A stretch of DNA of 64,000 bases. It comes from Erodium maritimum. Lineage: Eukaryota; Streptophyta; Magnoliopsida; Geraniales; Geraniaceae. Made by a program: the position numbers and the translations under genes. Below, piece by piece: positions 9,751 through 20,587 of the stretch. The stretch lies in assembly GCA_963921825.1 (NCBI GenBank), contig OY997592.1, positions 51,790,336-51,854,335 on the forward strand. The letters are read 5' to 3'. Within the stretch, counting starts at the first letter, position 1; each line of letters begins with the position of its first letter. The notes beneath the pieces were generated by a model. It saw only the letters and a list, made by a program, of their open reading frames with translations. It was not told the origin of the DNA and did no database searches.

Positions 9751-12700
9751 TCATAAATCACGGAGTTTTCTCATGCCGATCTTGTAGACCAACTTTTCAA
9801 AGGAAGCTGTAGGAAGCGCCTTAGTGAACAAATCTGCAAGATTGTCACAGGAACGAATTTGACATACATCGATATCTCCCTTTTTCTGAAGTTCATGAGT
9901 AGAGTAGAACTTAGGAGAAATGTGTTTCGTTCTATCTCCTTTGATGTAGCCTCCTTTGATCTGAGCTATACAAGATGTGTTATCTTCGTATAGGACAGTT
10001 GGACTTCCTTTATTTATTGAAAGATCGCATGATTCTCGGATATGATGGATCAAGGACCTTAGCCATATACATTCACGACTTGCTTCATGAAGAGCTATCA
10101 ATTCAGCGTGATTTGAAGAAGTGGTTGTAAGTGTCTGTTTTGTTGAGCGCCAAGATATAGCGGTGTCACCATATGTAAATACATACCCAGTTTGTGACCG
10201 CGCTTTGTGGGGATCAGATAAATATCCGGCGTCAGCATATCCAATCAATTCAGACTTCGAGTCTTTTGAGTAAAATAACCCCATATCTAATGTTCCTCGA
10301 AGATATCTAAAAATTTGTTTAACACCAGTCCAGTGTCTTCGAGTCGGAGAGGAACTAAATCTTGCTAGCAAATTAACAGAGAATGCTATATCAGGACGGG
10401 TGCAATTAGCAAGATACATTAGTGCCCCAATGACACTAAGATATGGTACTTCTGGACCAAGGAGTTCTTCTCCTTCTTCTTGGGGGCGAAATGGATCCTT
10501 TTTCACATCAAGTGATCGAACAACCATGGGGGAACTCAAAGGATGTGAATTATCCATATTGAATCTTTTAAGAATCTTTTCAATGTATGATGACTGGTGA
10601 ACAAAAATCCCCTTCGACAAATGTTCAATCTGAAGGCCGAGACAAAATTTTGTTTTCCCCAAGTCTTTCATTTCGAATTCACTTTTCAAGTATTCCATCG
10701 TCTCTACAAGTTCATCATGTGTTCCAATGATGTTTAGATCATCAACATAGACCGCGATGATGGAAAATCCGGTTTTCGTCCGTTTAATAAAAACACATGG
10801 ACATATTTTATTGTTGATGTATCCTTCTTTCAAAAGGTATTCACTGAGACGATTATACCACATTCGACCAGATTGTTTTAGCCCATACAAAGATCTTTGG
10901 AGCTTTATTGAGTACATTTCTTGAGGTTTTGAGATGAATGCTTCTGGCATTTTTAGTCCTTCAGGGACTTTCATGTAAATGTCATTATCAAGCGACCCAT
11001 ATAAATATGCGGTCACGACATCCATCAAGTTCATTTGGAGTCCTTCTAAAATTGACATGCTAAGTAAAAATCTGAAAGTGATTGCATCCATGACCGGTGA
11101 ATACGTCTCTTCATAATCAATTCCTGGTCGTTGTGAAAATCCTTGTGCGACGAGTCGAGCTTTGTATCTTACGACCTCGTTTTTCTCATTTCTTTTGCGC
11201 ACAAATACCCATTTATATCCTACGGGTTTGACACCTTCAGGTGTCTGGACTACGGGTCCGAATACTTGGCGTTTATTGAGTGAATTCAATTCTGTCTCAA
11301 TGGCATTTTTCCATTTTGGCCAATCATTTCTTCGTCGGCATTCACTGACCGATCTTGGTTCATGATCCTCATTTTCTTTTGAAATATCTAATGCAACTGT
11401 ATGTGCAAATACATCATCCACTATAATTTCTTTTCTATTCCATCTTTCACCTGAAGTGACATAGTTAATCGAGATCTCTTCATTGTCAACATTTTCAGGT
11501 GTTTTATCATCTTCTGAAGACGTCTCTTCATTTCTCACATTTATTTCTTTAGGAATTGTGACATCGTTTGATGTACCAACTTGCTGAACTTGTTCCTTTC
11601 TTTTTCTTGGGTTTTTGTCTTTGGATCCAATAGGTCTACCACGCTTCTGGCGTGCTTTAGATTCATTTGCTAGCATATTTCCCATTTCTTCATCAGGAAG
11701 AGTAATTTTACAAGGAACATTAGCAACTGGTATATGTGATTTTGTCACAGTCTTAACATCCGTAAATGCGTCAGGCAATGTGTTTGCTACCTTTTGTAAG
11801 TGGATAATCTTCTGAACTTCTAGTTCACATTGATTCGTACGAGGATCAAAATGAGACAATGTCAATGCATTCCATGAAATTTCTTGTCTTTCTTTTTTAG
11901 ACGTTCTTCTATCTCCCCCTAATGCAGGGAAAATTGTCTCATCAAACTGACAGTCGGTAAATCGTGTCGTGAACATATCACCTGTCATGGGTTCCAAATA
12001 TTTAATGATTGATGGAGACTCGAACCCAATATAAATTCCCAATCTTCTTTGGGGTCCCATTTTGCTACGTTGAGGAGGAGATATGGGGACATAAACTGCA
12101 CACCCAAACACTCTCAAATGAGAGATATTTGGTTCTTGGCCAGTGACAAGCTGCATCGGGGGAAATTTATGATATGCAGTCGGCCTTACTCGTATTAACG
12201 ATGCAGCATGAAATATTGTATGTCCCCAAGCAGAATTCGGTAACTTTGTTTTCATAAGTAAGAGCCTAGCGATCAATTTTAGTCTCTTAATAAATGATTC
12301 TGCTAACCCGTTTTGGGTATGAGTATGGGCCACAGGGTTTTCAATCATGATTCCAATTGACATACAATAATCGTTAAATGATTGAGATGTAAATTCTGCG
12401 GCATTATCCAGACGGATATTCTTTATCGCATGGTCTGGAAACTGTGCTCTTAATCGAATTATTTGAGCAAGGAGCCTTGCAAACGCAACATTACGAGTGG
12501 ACAATAAGAAACATGTGACCAACGTGTCGATGCATCAATAAGTACCATAAAATACTGAAATGGCCCGCTTTTCGGGGTAATAGGTCCACATATATCTCCT
12601 TGAATTCTTTCTAAAAATGTTGGACATTCAGTCGCAACTTTCATCGGGGATGGTCTTGTAATCAATTTTCCTTGAAAACAAGCAACACATGGGTATTCTT

Positions 12701-13274
12701 TTGGCAAAAGGACATTTTTACTCTTCAAGGTATGTCCATGTGAATTTTCTATGATTCTTCGCATCATTATGGAACCCGGATGGCCTAAACGATCATGCCA
12801 TATCATAAAATTTGATGGGTCCATTGGTTTTTGGTTAATCACCATATTGGATTCAATTGGATTAATGAAAGTATAGTATAATCCAGATTTATATGAAGGG
12901 AGTTTTTCCATAATTTCTTTTCTCCCCGAGACTATGGACGTGATGTGTAAATATTCAACGTCATTTTCATTAGTTGTCTCAATGTGATAACCATTTCGGC
13001 GAATATCCTTGAAACTTAACAAGTTTCTTTTTGATCTAGTTGAGAACATTGCATCATTGATAATAAAATGTGTACCATTTGGTAACATTACATTGGCTCT
13101 TCCGGAGCCTTCAATAAGATCTGATGGCCCAGATATTGTGTTCACTTTAGCTTTAGCTAACACGAGATGTGAAAAATATTTTCTATCTCTCAAAATTGTA
13201 TGTGTTGTCGCACTATCCACCAAGCAAAGTGATTCCTCGTTGCTTTTAATATAATTAGATAGACTTTTGTCCAT
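9751..13274 (-). pseudogene. Copia pol (protease, integrase, RT, RNase H) with a frameshift
   Basis: Two overlapping minus-strand frames, 13274-12459 and 12522-9751, together form one pol. The first carries the retropepsin-like LVDSATTHTIL site, the pre-integrase zinc region (WHDRLGHP, then CVAC) and the first integrase Asp (GDICGP). The second continues with the integrase D and E (RLDNAAEF, NGLAESF), the reverse transcriptase (KARLVAQGFSQ and the YVDD box) and RNase H (YADAGYLSD, SSNHAE). The 923-codon second frame has no stop. A small indel in the overlap around 12500-12520 breaks integrase between its first two acidic residues. A further stop/frame change separates gag from pol at 13275-13432, although copia elements normally use one gag-pol frame. 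Confidence 0.92.
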
Positions 13275-13432
13275 AGTTCTTCATAAGACAAATAGATAAA
13301 ATTAGAAATAAGACACTCCAAATATTTTATTGATGAAAGATACCAAATTACGAAACACACTTGAACATATAAAAACTTAAACATAAACTCAAACACTTAA
13401 ACAATTCTAAGAAACATAAAATCATCATTTTC

Positions 13433-14476
13433 TCAAGCCATCTTTCCATCACTGATTAATTTGTCGAATTCTCCATTGGTATCTTCAAAGAAATCTCCAA
13501 CCTCCAAATGGGTAAAATCCATAGGATCCTTTTGTTCAGTAAAGTTTGTCTCGACACCTTTAAGCGAGGCTTGATAAAGCTCAACAAGGTGTTTTGGAGT
13601 ACGAAAAGTACGACTCCAATGGCCTTTTCCTCCACATCTATGACAAGTACTATCAGTCTTCTTGAATGGCATGTTTTCTTTTGGTTTCCACTTCAGGTGG
13701 TTGTGGGATTTATTCTTGAGATTCGACCGATGTTGATTATGATGATCGCGGTCACGTCCATAAATTTCTCCACGACCACGTCCATAACTTTGTCCACGAC
13801 CACGTCCGCGACCACGACCACGACCACGTCCGCGGAAATGTTGTTGATTAGGCTCAAACTCATTACTAGTTACAACATTCGCTTCAGGGAATGGTGTTGA
13901 TCCAGTTGGGCGAGAGTTGTGATTTTTCATCAAGAGCTCATTATTTTGTTCAGCAACAAGTAGACATGAAATTAGCTCAGAATATTTTGTAAAACCTTTT
14001 TCACGATATTGCTGCTGCAGGAGCATATTCGAGGCATGAAATGTGGAAAAAGTCTTTTCCAACATATCTTTATCAGTGATATTTTCTCCGCACAATTTCA
14101 TTTGAGAAGTAATTCTAAACATTGCGGAATTATAATCACATACGCTTTTAAAGTCTTGCAAACGTAAGTGTAGCCAATCAAAACGAGCTTTAGGAAGTAT
14201 CACCGTTTTTTGGTGGTCGTACCTTTCCTTTAAATCTTTCCAAAGGATTGCAGGATCCTTAACCGTCAAGTATTCAGTTTTCAATCCCTCGTGGATATGA
14301 TGACGGAGGAATATCATGGCCTTTGCTTTATTTTGTTTAGATGATGTATTTTCCTCTTTTATGGTATCTCCAAGGTTCATGGCATTGAGGTGGATTTCAG
14401 CATCATGAATCCAAGCCAAATAATTTTTTCCAGAAATGTCCAAGGCGTTGAACTCTAGTTTTGTAAGGTTCGACAT
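13433..14476 (-). CDS. Copia gag (UBN2-type) with altered zinc knuckle
   Basis: I choose the ATG at 14476 (MSNLTKLEF) because the typical copia gag N-terminus starts there; the frame extends upstream to 14575 without similarity. The middle is the UBN2-type capsid region. Next comes an RG-rich, RNA-binding stretch with about seven tandem RG pairs, encoded by near-perfect CCACGTC/CCACGAC repeats. The zinc knuckle reads CHRCGGKGHWSRTF, so the fourth ligand of the C-x2-C-x4-H-x4-C pattern is Phe instead of Cys. That should weaken zinc binding and RNA packaging. Confidence 0.88.
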   Translation of the reverse strand: MSNLTKLEFNALDISGKNYLAWIHDAEIHLNAMNLGDTIKEENTSSKQNKAKAMIFLRHHIHEGLKTEYLTVKDPAILWKDLKERYDHQKTVILPKARFDWLHLRLQDFKSVCDYNSAMFRITSQMKLCGENITDKDMLEKTFSTFHASNMLLQQQYREKGFTKYSELISCLLVAEQNNELLMKNHNSRPTGSTPFPEANVVTSNEFEPNQQHFRGRGRGRGRGRGRGQSYGRGRGEIYGRDRDHHNQHRSNLKNKSHNHLKWKPKENMPFKKTDSTCHRCGGKGHWSRTFRTPKHLVELYQASLKGVETNFTEQKDPMDFTHLEVGDFFEDTNGEFDKLISDGKMA

Positions 14477-15059
14477 TGTAAAGCTATAAATAAATATAAA
14501 CTGTATTAGTTTCATACTATAAACATATGCATCTTGGAACTTCAGGTTCAAATGCTCGGTTTCAACAAACCTCAAATTCCATTATCAACAATAAAATACA
14601 AGTATATAATAAACATCGAATTTCTGATGTGAAAGATCCAATGTTTCATTGGCGATCACAGAGCATACTTATCGAAGTTGTAAACGAATTTGTATTCTCG
14701 AAAATGTTACTTCAGGAACATAATATATAGAAAAAATATAGAGAAGAGAATTATCGATTATAAATAGTATGATGAAGCTTGAAAATAGTTTCTTTGATTT
14801 TATCCTGCAGGGATCATCAATTTAGAACTTCAGGTCTTTATGTGAGCTTCGGGTCACAATTTTAACACAACTTGAACGACGGGTTCAAGAGATTCGTTTC
14901 TTGACGATTATAAAACTTTATGTTCAAAGTATCATGATTTGTGTAAACTTCAGGTTACACAAATCTAATATACATAAACACGAAATAAACACAAATAAAC
15001 TTGAAAGAAATAAAGTAGGCTTAAATACTTACAAAAGTTGAGCGTTCGTGCTGATAACG

Positions 15060-15314
15060 TGTTATGAAAGTAAGAACGATACTTGTGAATAGAAGAACAA
15101 ATACTAGAGAGAACAAGAGAATATGGAGAGAGTAGAGAATCGAATATTATTGATGAATTCATCCTTTACAATGACCTCTATTTATAGGCTCATAATCATA
15201 GAGTCATAACCTTGATAAACTACATAAATGATAGAGTCCAAAATACGAAAGTCTTATAACTCCCACTCCTATCTAGAATATTCCATGTAGTCATCCAATC
15301 AAATATTCATAACA
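15060..15314 (-). repeat. Copia 5' LTR with TATA box
   Basis: 255 bp with TG..CA ends. The minus-strand TATAAATAG at 15178-15186 is the likely promoter TATA box for element transcription. Target duplication GAATA follows at 15315-15319. Confidence 0.95.
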
Positions 15315-15319
15315 GAATA

Positions 15320-16512
15320 GTTTTAATTTTGTATAATTATAAAAAGGGAAACTCTCTTTGCATAATTACTTGTAAATGTGTGTGTAAGGGGTGAGGGGGG
15401 AGATCCCACTATCAAAGGGAAATTCATGACAGAAAATTCTCGACACACTAACTAAGATCTGTGTCCAAAATATGCATGCATAATCAAGCAGTGACTAATA
15501 AGGCACATAACTGGAGTTGACGCAATAATTGATCTCAAACGACTGTTATTGCTTTTGAATTTTCAAAGGATAACACTACGGATCCATTAACCTAAACATT
15601 AAATCGAGATCTAGTTGAGAAATGACATCCAAAAGAATGTTTCTAAACATATATAAAGGTGTTATGTGAAGGAAAACTCAACTTAGTTGACTGGAGATCC
15701 CAAGATTTAGGTTCAATGGACAACCTAATTGCATAAACCGTGTAAGGTCATTGTTGGGGTCCAACCTCGAGTCCATTCTTATGATGTAAAAGCAGTGATA
15801 TAAAACATGTAAAGGATTAATGGTTTCTTGTGCATCAAGAATATTGAGCAACGAAATCATTTGTGTGAGAGTGAAGAGGGGTTGTTTCAAGGGTGATTAA
15901 TGGGACTAGTCATCTTAAACTTTTGCACAACCAACCGAATGTTCATGACCATAAAGAACATAACCATGAAAACCAAAACCATGTTTGTTGGTATTTATGT
16001 GGAGTATATCATCATTTGCACAAACGACAGAATAGTTCAAGGACATCGTGTACACTAGTCAGTCAGTAAAGTAAATATACTTTCACAACATAAGGTTCAA
16101 GGATGTTATCTACCTGATCTTATGCATGTGTCGACGTTGAGCAGTCACAACTTCCTCGTTTTCATCTTCGTACCCATCACATTTTGTGGGGGGTTTATTG
16201 GATAATTTATTAAGAAAATGTGATTTTTTTTATTTAAATTGTTTTTTTGTTAGCTTTAACTAAGATGTGATGGTTATGACAATGACCAACTTGGGGATGA
16301 TTTCATGGGATTGTCCCCTCACAAAATGACTATAATACCCATAACTGAGAGCTATTTAAGCCACCTCATTGGTCATTCTAAACGTGCTCAAACACACATC
16401 AAAAATCATTTACTCTCTTCCGTTCACCTTTTCATTCTCTCTCGTTCTTGGTGATTTCTTTGCACGGTTAAAGTTCGACTACAAAAGTCTTTGTATCTTG
16501 GGAGACCCTTGC
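15320..16512. other. Intergenic, no gene supported
   Basis: No domain was recognised. A 70-codon minus-strand frame (15890-15678) has no family match I can name. The stretch after about 16180 may be the body of the Harbinger relic whose transposase begins at 16513. Confidence 0.4.
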
Positions 16513-16888
16513 CAAGAAGGTGCTCGAAAAGATATTGAATGAGCTTTAGAATTCCTCCAAGCACGGTGGCACATAATATCCCGGCCCGCTTGTGTTTGGA
16601 GTTGGAGGACTTTGGTTGATATCATGCACACTTGTATCATTCTACACAACATGATTGTAGAGGATGAACACGACCGGTATGAACGAGAAGCTAAAGAATG
16701 TTATTACGATGCCTCTCCGGTCATACTTGATTGGACACGGTGGTACCAAGGAGGGCCCTTATCCTACCAATAATACATGGCCTCTCAAACAAGGTAAGAA
16801 ATGATAACACCCACCGGAAACTCCAAGCTGACATTGTTGAGCACATATGAGAACTCTTTGAAGCGAATTATGAATCAGACGAGTGACA
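16513..16888 (+). pseudogene. PIF/Harbinger transposase C-terminal (DDE) fragment
   Basis: The frame 16513-16773 reads QEGARKDIE, one in-frame TGA, then ALEFLQARWHII and LVDIMHTCIILHNMIVEDE, which is the C-terminal block of plant HARBI1-like nucleases. The ILHNMIVEDE motif is diagnostic. The E in the RKDIE block corresponds to the last acidic residue of the DDE triad by family knowledge. After the stop at 16773, another frame (about 16798-16888) gives DIVEHI, a stop, and ELFEANYESDE, the usual end of the protein. The N-terminal and central parts are absent. A Harbinger-type terminus lies downstream at 17133-17146. Confidence 0.85.
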
Positions 16889-17132
16889 AAGCTTCACCCT
16901 CCATGGTTTATTATTAATCTATTTTATTATTAATGTAGTTAATTTATTTTATGTTAATGTGCTTTATTATTAATCTATTTTATTTTTCTTTAATATTTAG
17001 TGTTTTAAATTGATATTTAATAAATTCAATAAACACTATTAAATATATAATCAACACTATGATCCCAAACTATAAACCCCAATTTGAACTTCTACGGTGT
17101 AATGAATTTGTACCACATCATATGAACCTTTA

Positions 17133-17146
17133 CATTGTACATGCTC
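17133..17146. repeat. Right terminal inverted repeat of the Harbinger relic
   Basis: On the opposite strand it reads GAGCATGTACAATG, nearly identical to the 8026 terminus (GAGCATGTACAGTG), and it is followed by TTA (17147-17149). I did not find the matching left end, so that end is probably lost or too diverged. Confidence 0.65.
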
Positions 17147-17234
17147 TTAGAGTCATCAATTTTAGAAATGGAAATAGAGCCCCCGACCACGAATGATTTG
17201 GTGCTACATCGACATTACGATTCCAGGAGAAGAA

Positions 17235-18480
17235 ATTTGTTTAACAAAAAGATTCATTAATAATGAATAATTACAAACCGAACAACACATCGATCAACAT
17301 AAGCGTTGCATCCACCGATCGTTCTCGAGAACCCGAGGGACGATCAGCGTGATGAATAGATCTCAAAAAGGACGACGTGACGCCTAGACACATGACAACT
17401 ACCAAGCCGGTCTTTCTTATCGACTCTCCGGGGAGATCCGTCGAAAGAAATATTCGACTAGACACGCCACTAGAGGCAGTAGTCACAGCTACCGGGGATC
17501 CGGTAGTGGGAACAACAAAATACAAACAACATAAACAAAAGCGATGACTAAAAACTACTCACGTCCGTCCTCCGAGGTTTGGGGTAGGGAGGGCGACGTC
17601 TTCGGTTGCAGATCTGATCCGTTGAGGGCTGATGCACGGATTTGGCAAAGCAGCAGAATTCCTGAAGGAAGTAGTATTGGACCCCAAAAAAGACCATCAC
17701 ACCAAACGACGAATTTGAAAACACGCTGCCACGAACCTTGATCTTAATTACCATAATCGTTTATTCACCGCCAAAACTGAAACTGGAAACCGGAAACGAC
17801 ACAGCCAAACCATACGATGACACACGCCAACCCTTCAGCAACAATTGAGAAAGACCTCGGGCAAGTTCACGACCATGGTCTGCCACTCTCGCTCAGTCCT
17901 AATTACCAAAACCGCTAACGACCTCCGACTAACACCAGGAGGTAACCCAACAGGGAGGACCAGTATCAAGAATGATACTGAACAAAAACAGTTAGTGACG
18001 ACCGACCGGTGAAGAAGAACCGGCCGAGATAAATCTTTTTCCATACATTCCATCAACGAATTTGAGGAGAACTGAAGTAAGCAAAAACACGGAGCTGAAA
18101 CCCCCACCACGGAGCCCACGACCATCAGAACTCAAGAAATCAGTCATCACGACCACAACCTAGGACCTCTGGACCCAGCACAATCATACCCTCAAAAAAT
18201 GACAACCGAAACGGTTGAAACAAACAAGCCAGGGACAACGCCTACACACGACAGCGAAACCAAAAACAGAAAATAGAAAGTGCTAGAGCATAAGGAAACC
18301 GGAGCAAAATTGGCCAGGCAACAAAATCCCAAAGAAAATCATATCAGACATAAGCACAACACACCGAGGCTAGAAGGAAAAAGGAGAAGAAGGGTCAGGA
18401 TAGAACAAGCCCACTAGTGACAATCGTGGTTATACTCCACGATTATCACATGCGACGATAGATGACATCACGAGAGTTTT
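17235..18480 (-). other. Unclassified repeat-like block, possibly LINE-derived
   Basis: The minus strand ends in TTTGTAATTATTCATTATTA and then TGAATCTTTTTG, which resembles the 3' tail of plant L1-type elements. The rest is of moderate GC content with short frames on both strands and no recognisable domain. I found no target duplication. Its composition differs from the AT-rich flanks. Confidence 0.3.
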
Positions 18481-19036
18481 TTTTCAAACTAAAATTTTGT
18501 TCCTTAGAGGCATCTTAGATGACCATGGTTTCCAGATGATATCTTCTTCCCCGTATTTCTTTTTGTAATACATGATTCTTTTAATGAAATCATAATTTAT
18601 CACAATAAATAAATAAATGTTGCATTTTTATTTATTTACCTACCATTATATATACAAGTGAGCTTCCTATCTTCGAGGATGATGACATAAGAACATGAGA
18701 GAAAATAAATAACTACTCCAATCTCTAAAGATGGAGTGTAGATGAGAACATGCAATATGCCCACAAACACTAACACTAGTTGCTATAATTTAAATGGTTG
18801 TGCATCAATAGTCCCTCCTTTCCATTATAACAAAGAATTCTTTTGAAATATAAGGGGTTGGTAAAGGAATATAATTACATTAAGTTTGAAATAAACTAAA
18901 AGTCTCTTTTAATAATCATCCCCGTGCCCGTATATTATAGAGAAACAAACAAAATACAAGGACAAGTAGAAGTGTAAAAATGTAGTGTGATACATACTCT
19001 TGGCCCATGTTGAGCCAGCGGAGCATGGATAGGATA
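18481..19036. other. LHCA6 upstream region
   Basis: AT-rich upstream sequence with no gene or element that I can support. It presumably includes distal promoter elements of LHCA6. Confidence 0.4.
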
Positions 19037-19042
19037 GATAAG
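19037..19042 (+). promoter_or_regulatory. I-box (GATAAG) upstream of LHCA6
   Basis: GATAAG preceded by two further GATA cores (GGATAGGATA) lies about 90 bp upstream of the LHCA6 start codon. GATA/I-box clusters are a known feature of light-regulated nuclear photosynthesis promoters; functional use here is inferred. Confidence 0.45.
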
Positions 19043-19128
19043 CCTTGCTTCACTTGGTCTTGGGGCTATAACACATAACACACCACGAGTCGACCAGCTT
19101 GTTCATCATCATCCATATCATCATATCC

Positions 19129-20280
19129 ATGGCTCTGCCCACTACTTCTACAGCACTCTCCGGCATTGCATACAGACAAATACCCACAAAGTTGTGCACA
19201 CCGCCAAGCCTAAGCCTAAGCCTGCGCCCATCCGGCACTCGCTTGGCTGCAGGCAAAGGTGTTTCAAGCGTCTGCGAGCCTCTCCCTCCCAACAGACCAG
19301 TGTGGTTTCCAGGTACCCAGCCTCCCCAGTGGCTCGATGGCAGGTACTTAATCTTACTCTATGCTTGTCTGGTCTTCTAAACAATTCATCTTCAAATCTG
19401 TAAACGGGTTTATCCGTAGAGGTATCGGTTAGAATATAATTATAATTGAGTCTTCAGTTGAATTGGTCTTTTAATACATATAACTTGTTTCTTTGCTATT
19501 TGTAGCCTTCCCGGGGACTTTGGTTTTGACCCGCTTGGCCTAGGTACGGTGTAGCCTATATCTTGATTATATTCAAGTGGAGAAATGTAGTATATAAAAA
19601 GTATTGCGTGGTGAAACTTAACAGGGTCCGATCCAGAGTTACTGAAATGGTTTGCTCAAGCCGAGCTGATGCACGGGAGATGGGCAATGCTGGCTGTATT
19701 CGGAATCCTGGTGCCGGAGTGGCTCGAAGGGCTAGGGTACATCGACAACTTCTCGTGGTACGATGCTGGTTCACGAGAGTACTTCACAGACACCACGACC
19801 TTGTTTGTGGTGCAGATGGTGTTGATGGGGTGGGTGGAGGGAAGGAGGTGGGCTGATATGTTGAAGCCAGGGTGTGTGGACATCGAGTTGAAGCTCCCGC
19901 ACAAGAAGAACCCCAAGATGGATGTAGGGTACCCTGGCGGGTTCTGGTTCGATCCCCTGTTTTGGGGCAGAGGCACTCCGGAGCCTGTGATGGTGCTCAG
20001 GACCAAGGAGATCAAGAACGGGCGCCTTGCTATGCTCGCTTTTGTTGGTTTCTTGTTTCAGGCCATTTACGTCGGGGAAGGCCCTATCGAGAACCTCATG
20101 GCTCACATTGCTGATCCTGGCCACTGCAACATTTTCTCGGTACAAAACTTACTTTAAAGCATTGGTCACACACGTTGTGCTACCTAATGTTTAAAAAACA
20201 TATAAGTTAATGTCTTTTGGTTTTTATAGGATGTATTGGCTAATGACAACTTATGTTTGCAGGCTTTCACGTCACACTGA
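19129..20280 (+). CDS. LHCA6: LHCA6, photosystem I chlorophyll a/b-binding protein (four exons)
   Basis: Exons 19129-19343, 19506-19543, 19625-20139 and 20263-20280; all introns GT-AG, total 786 nt, 261 aa. Residues 1 to about 50 are a Ser/Thr-rich chloroplast transit peptide, and the mature part starts near VCEPLPPNRPVWFPG. Helix 1 holds the LHC motif AELMHGRWAML (E98, H101, R103), helix 2 spans about 140-160, and helix 3 holds KEIKNGRLAML (E213, N216, R218): these bind chlorophyll and form the E-R cross pairs. The protein ends AFTSH, encoded by the 6-codon last exon. The sequence fits LHCA6, which in Arabidopsis links photosystem I to the NDH complex in thylakoids, better than LHCA2, its closest relative. 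An upstream in-frame ATG at 19099 is disfavoured because the transit peptide begins at MALPTT. No defects are seen. Confidence 0.93.
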
Positions 20281-20587
20281 CGAAAGGAGAAGAAGAAAGA
20301 AGAACATGTAACCTTGTATGTAATATATGTTCTCTTGTTATTAGTATTACCACATAGAAAAGAAGCAATTATGTGTGACTTTTGCTCCTCTTCTTTACTA
20401 ATCAAATGGCTTCCTCTTGATTTGTTATTTTATAAGCACAAATATATACATATTTGACATGAATGCGTACCGAAGCTGTTTGGACTGGAACCAGCAAATG
20501 TATGAGAGTTAGTGTGTTTGGTTTCTTCTCCCCTCAGTATTGGCTCTGCAAGTTTATTACTACTTATTAGAAGAGGAGCAACATCAT

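Larger units (their letters stand above)
9272..15314 (-). mobile_element. Ty1/copia LTR retrotransposon, near intact
   Basis: Two 255-bp LTRs (9272-9526 and 15060-15314) begin TGTTATGAA and end TTCATAACA. They differ at about four positions. The whole is flanked by the 5-bp duplication GAATA at 9267-9271 and 15315-15319. Read on the minus strand, the order is 5' LTR, a primer-site candidate with TATCAGCACGA just after the LTR (15048-15058), gag, protease, integrase, reverse transcriptase and RNase H, then the polypurine tract AAAGGGGAAG abutting the 3' LTR (9527-9536). Integrase before reverse transcriptase is the copia order. Frame disruptions in pol and a lost zinc ligand in gag suggest a recent but now defective copy. 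Confidence 0.96.

Noticed and set aside
15678-15890. 70-codon minus-strand frame near the copia element
   Set aside because: No recognisable motif; outside the element's target duplication.
17835-18125. 96-codon minus-strand frame as a gene
   Set aside because: No domain, no splice context, located in repeat-like DNA.
19099-19128. Upstream in-frame ATG as LHCA6 start
   Set aside because: It would add MFIIIHIIIS, unlike a chloroplast transit peptide; the next ATG begins a typical one.
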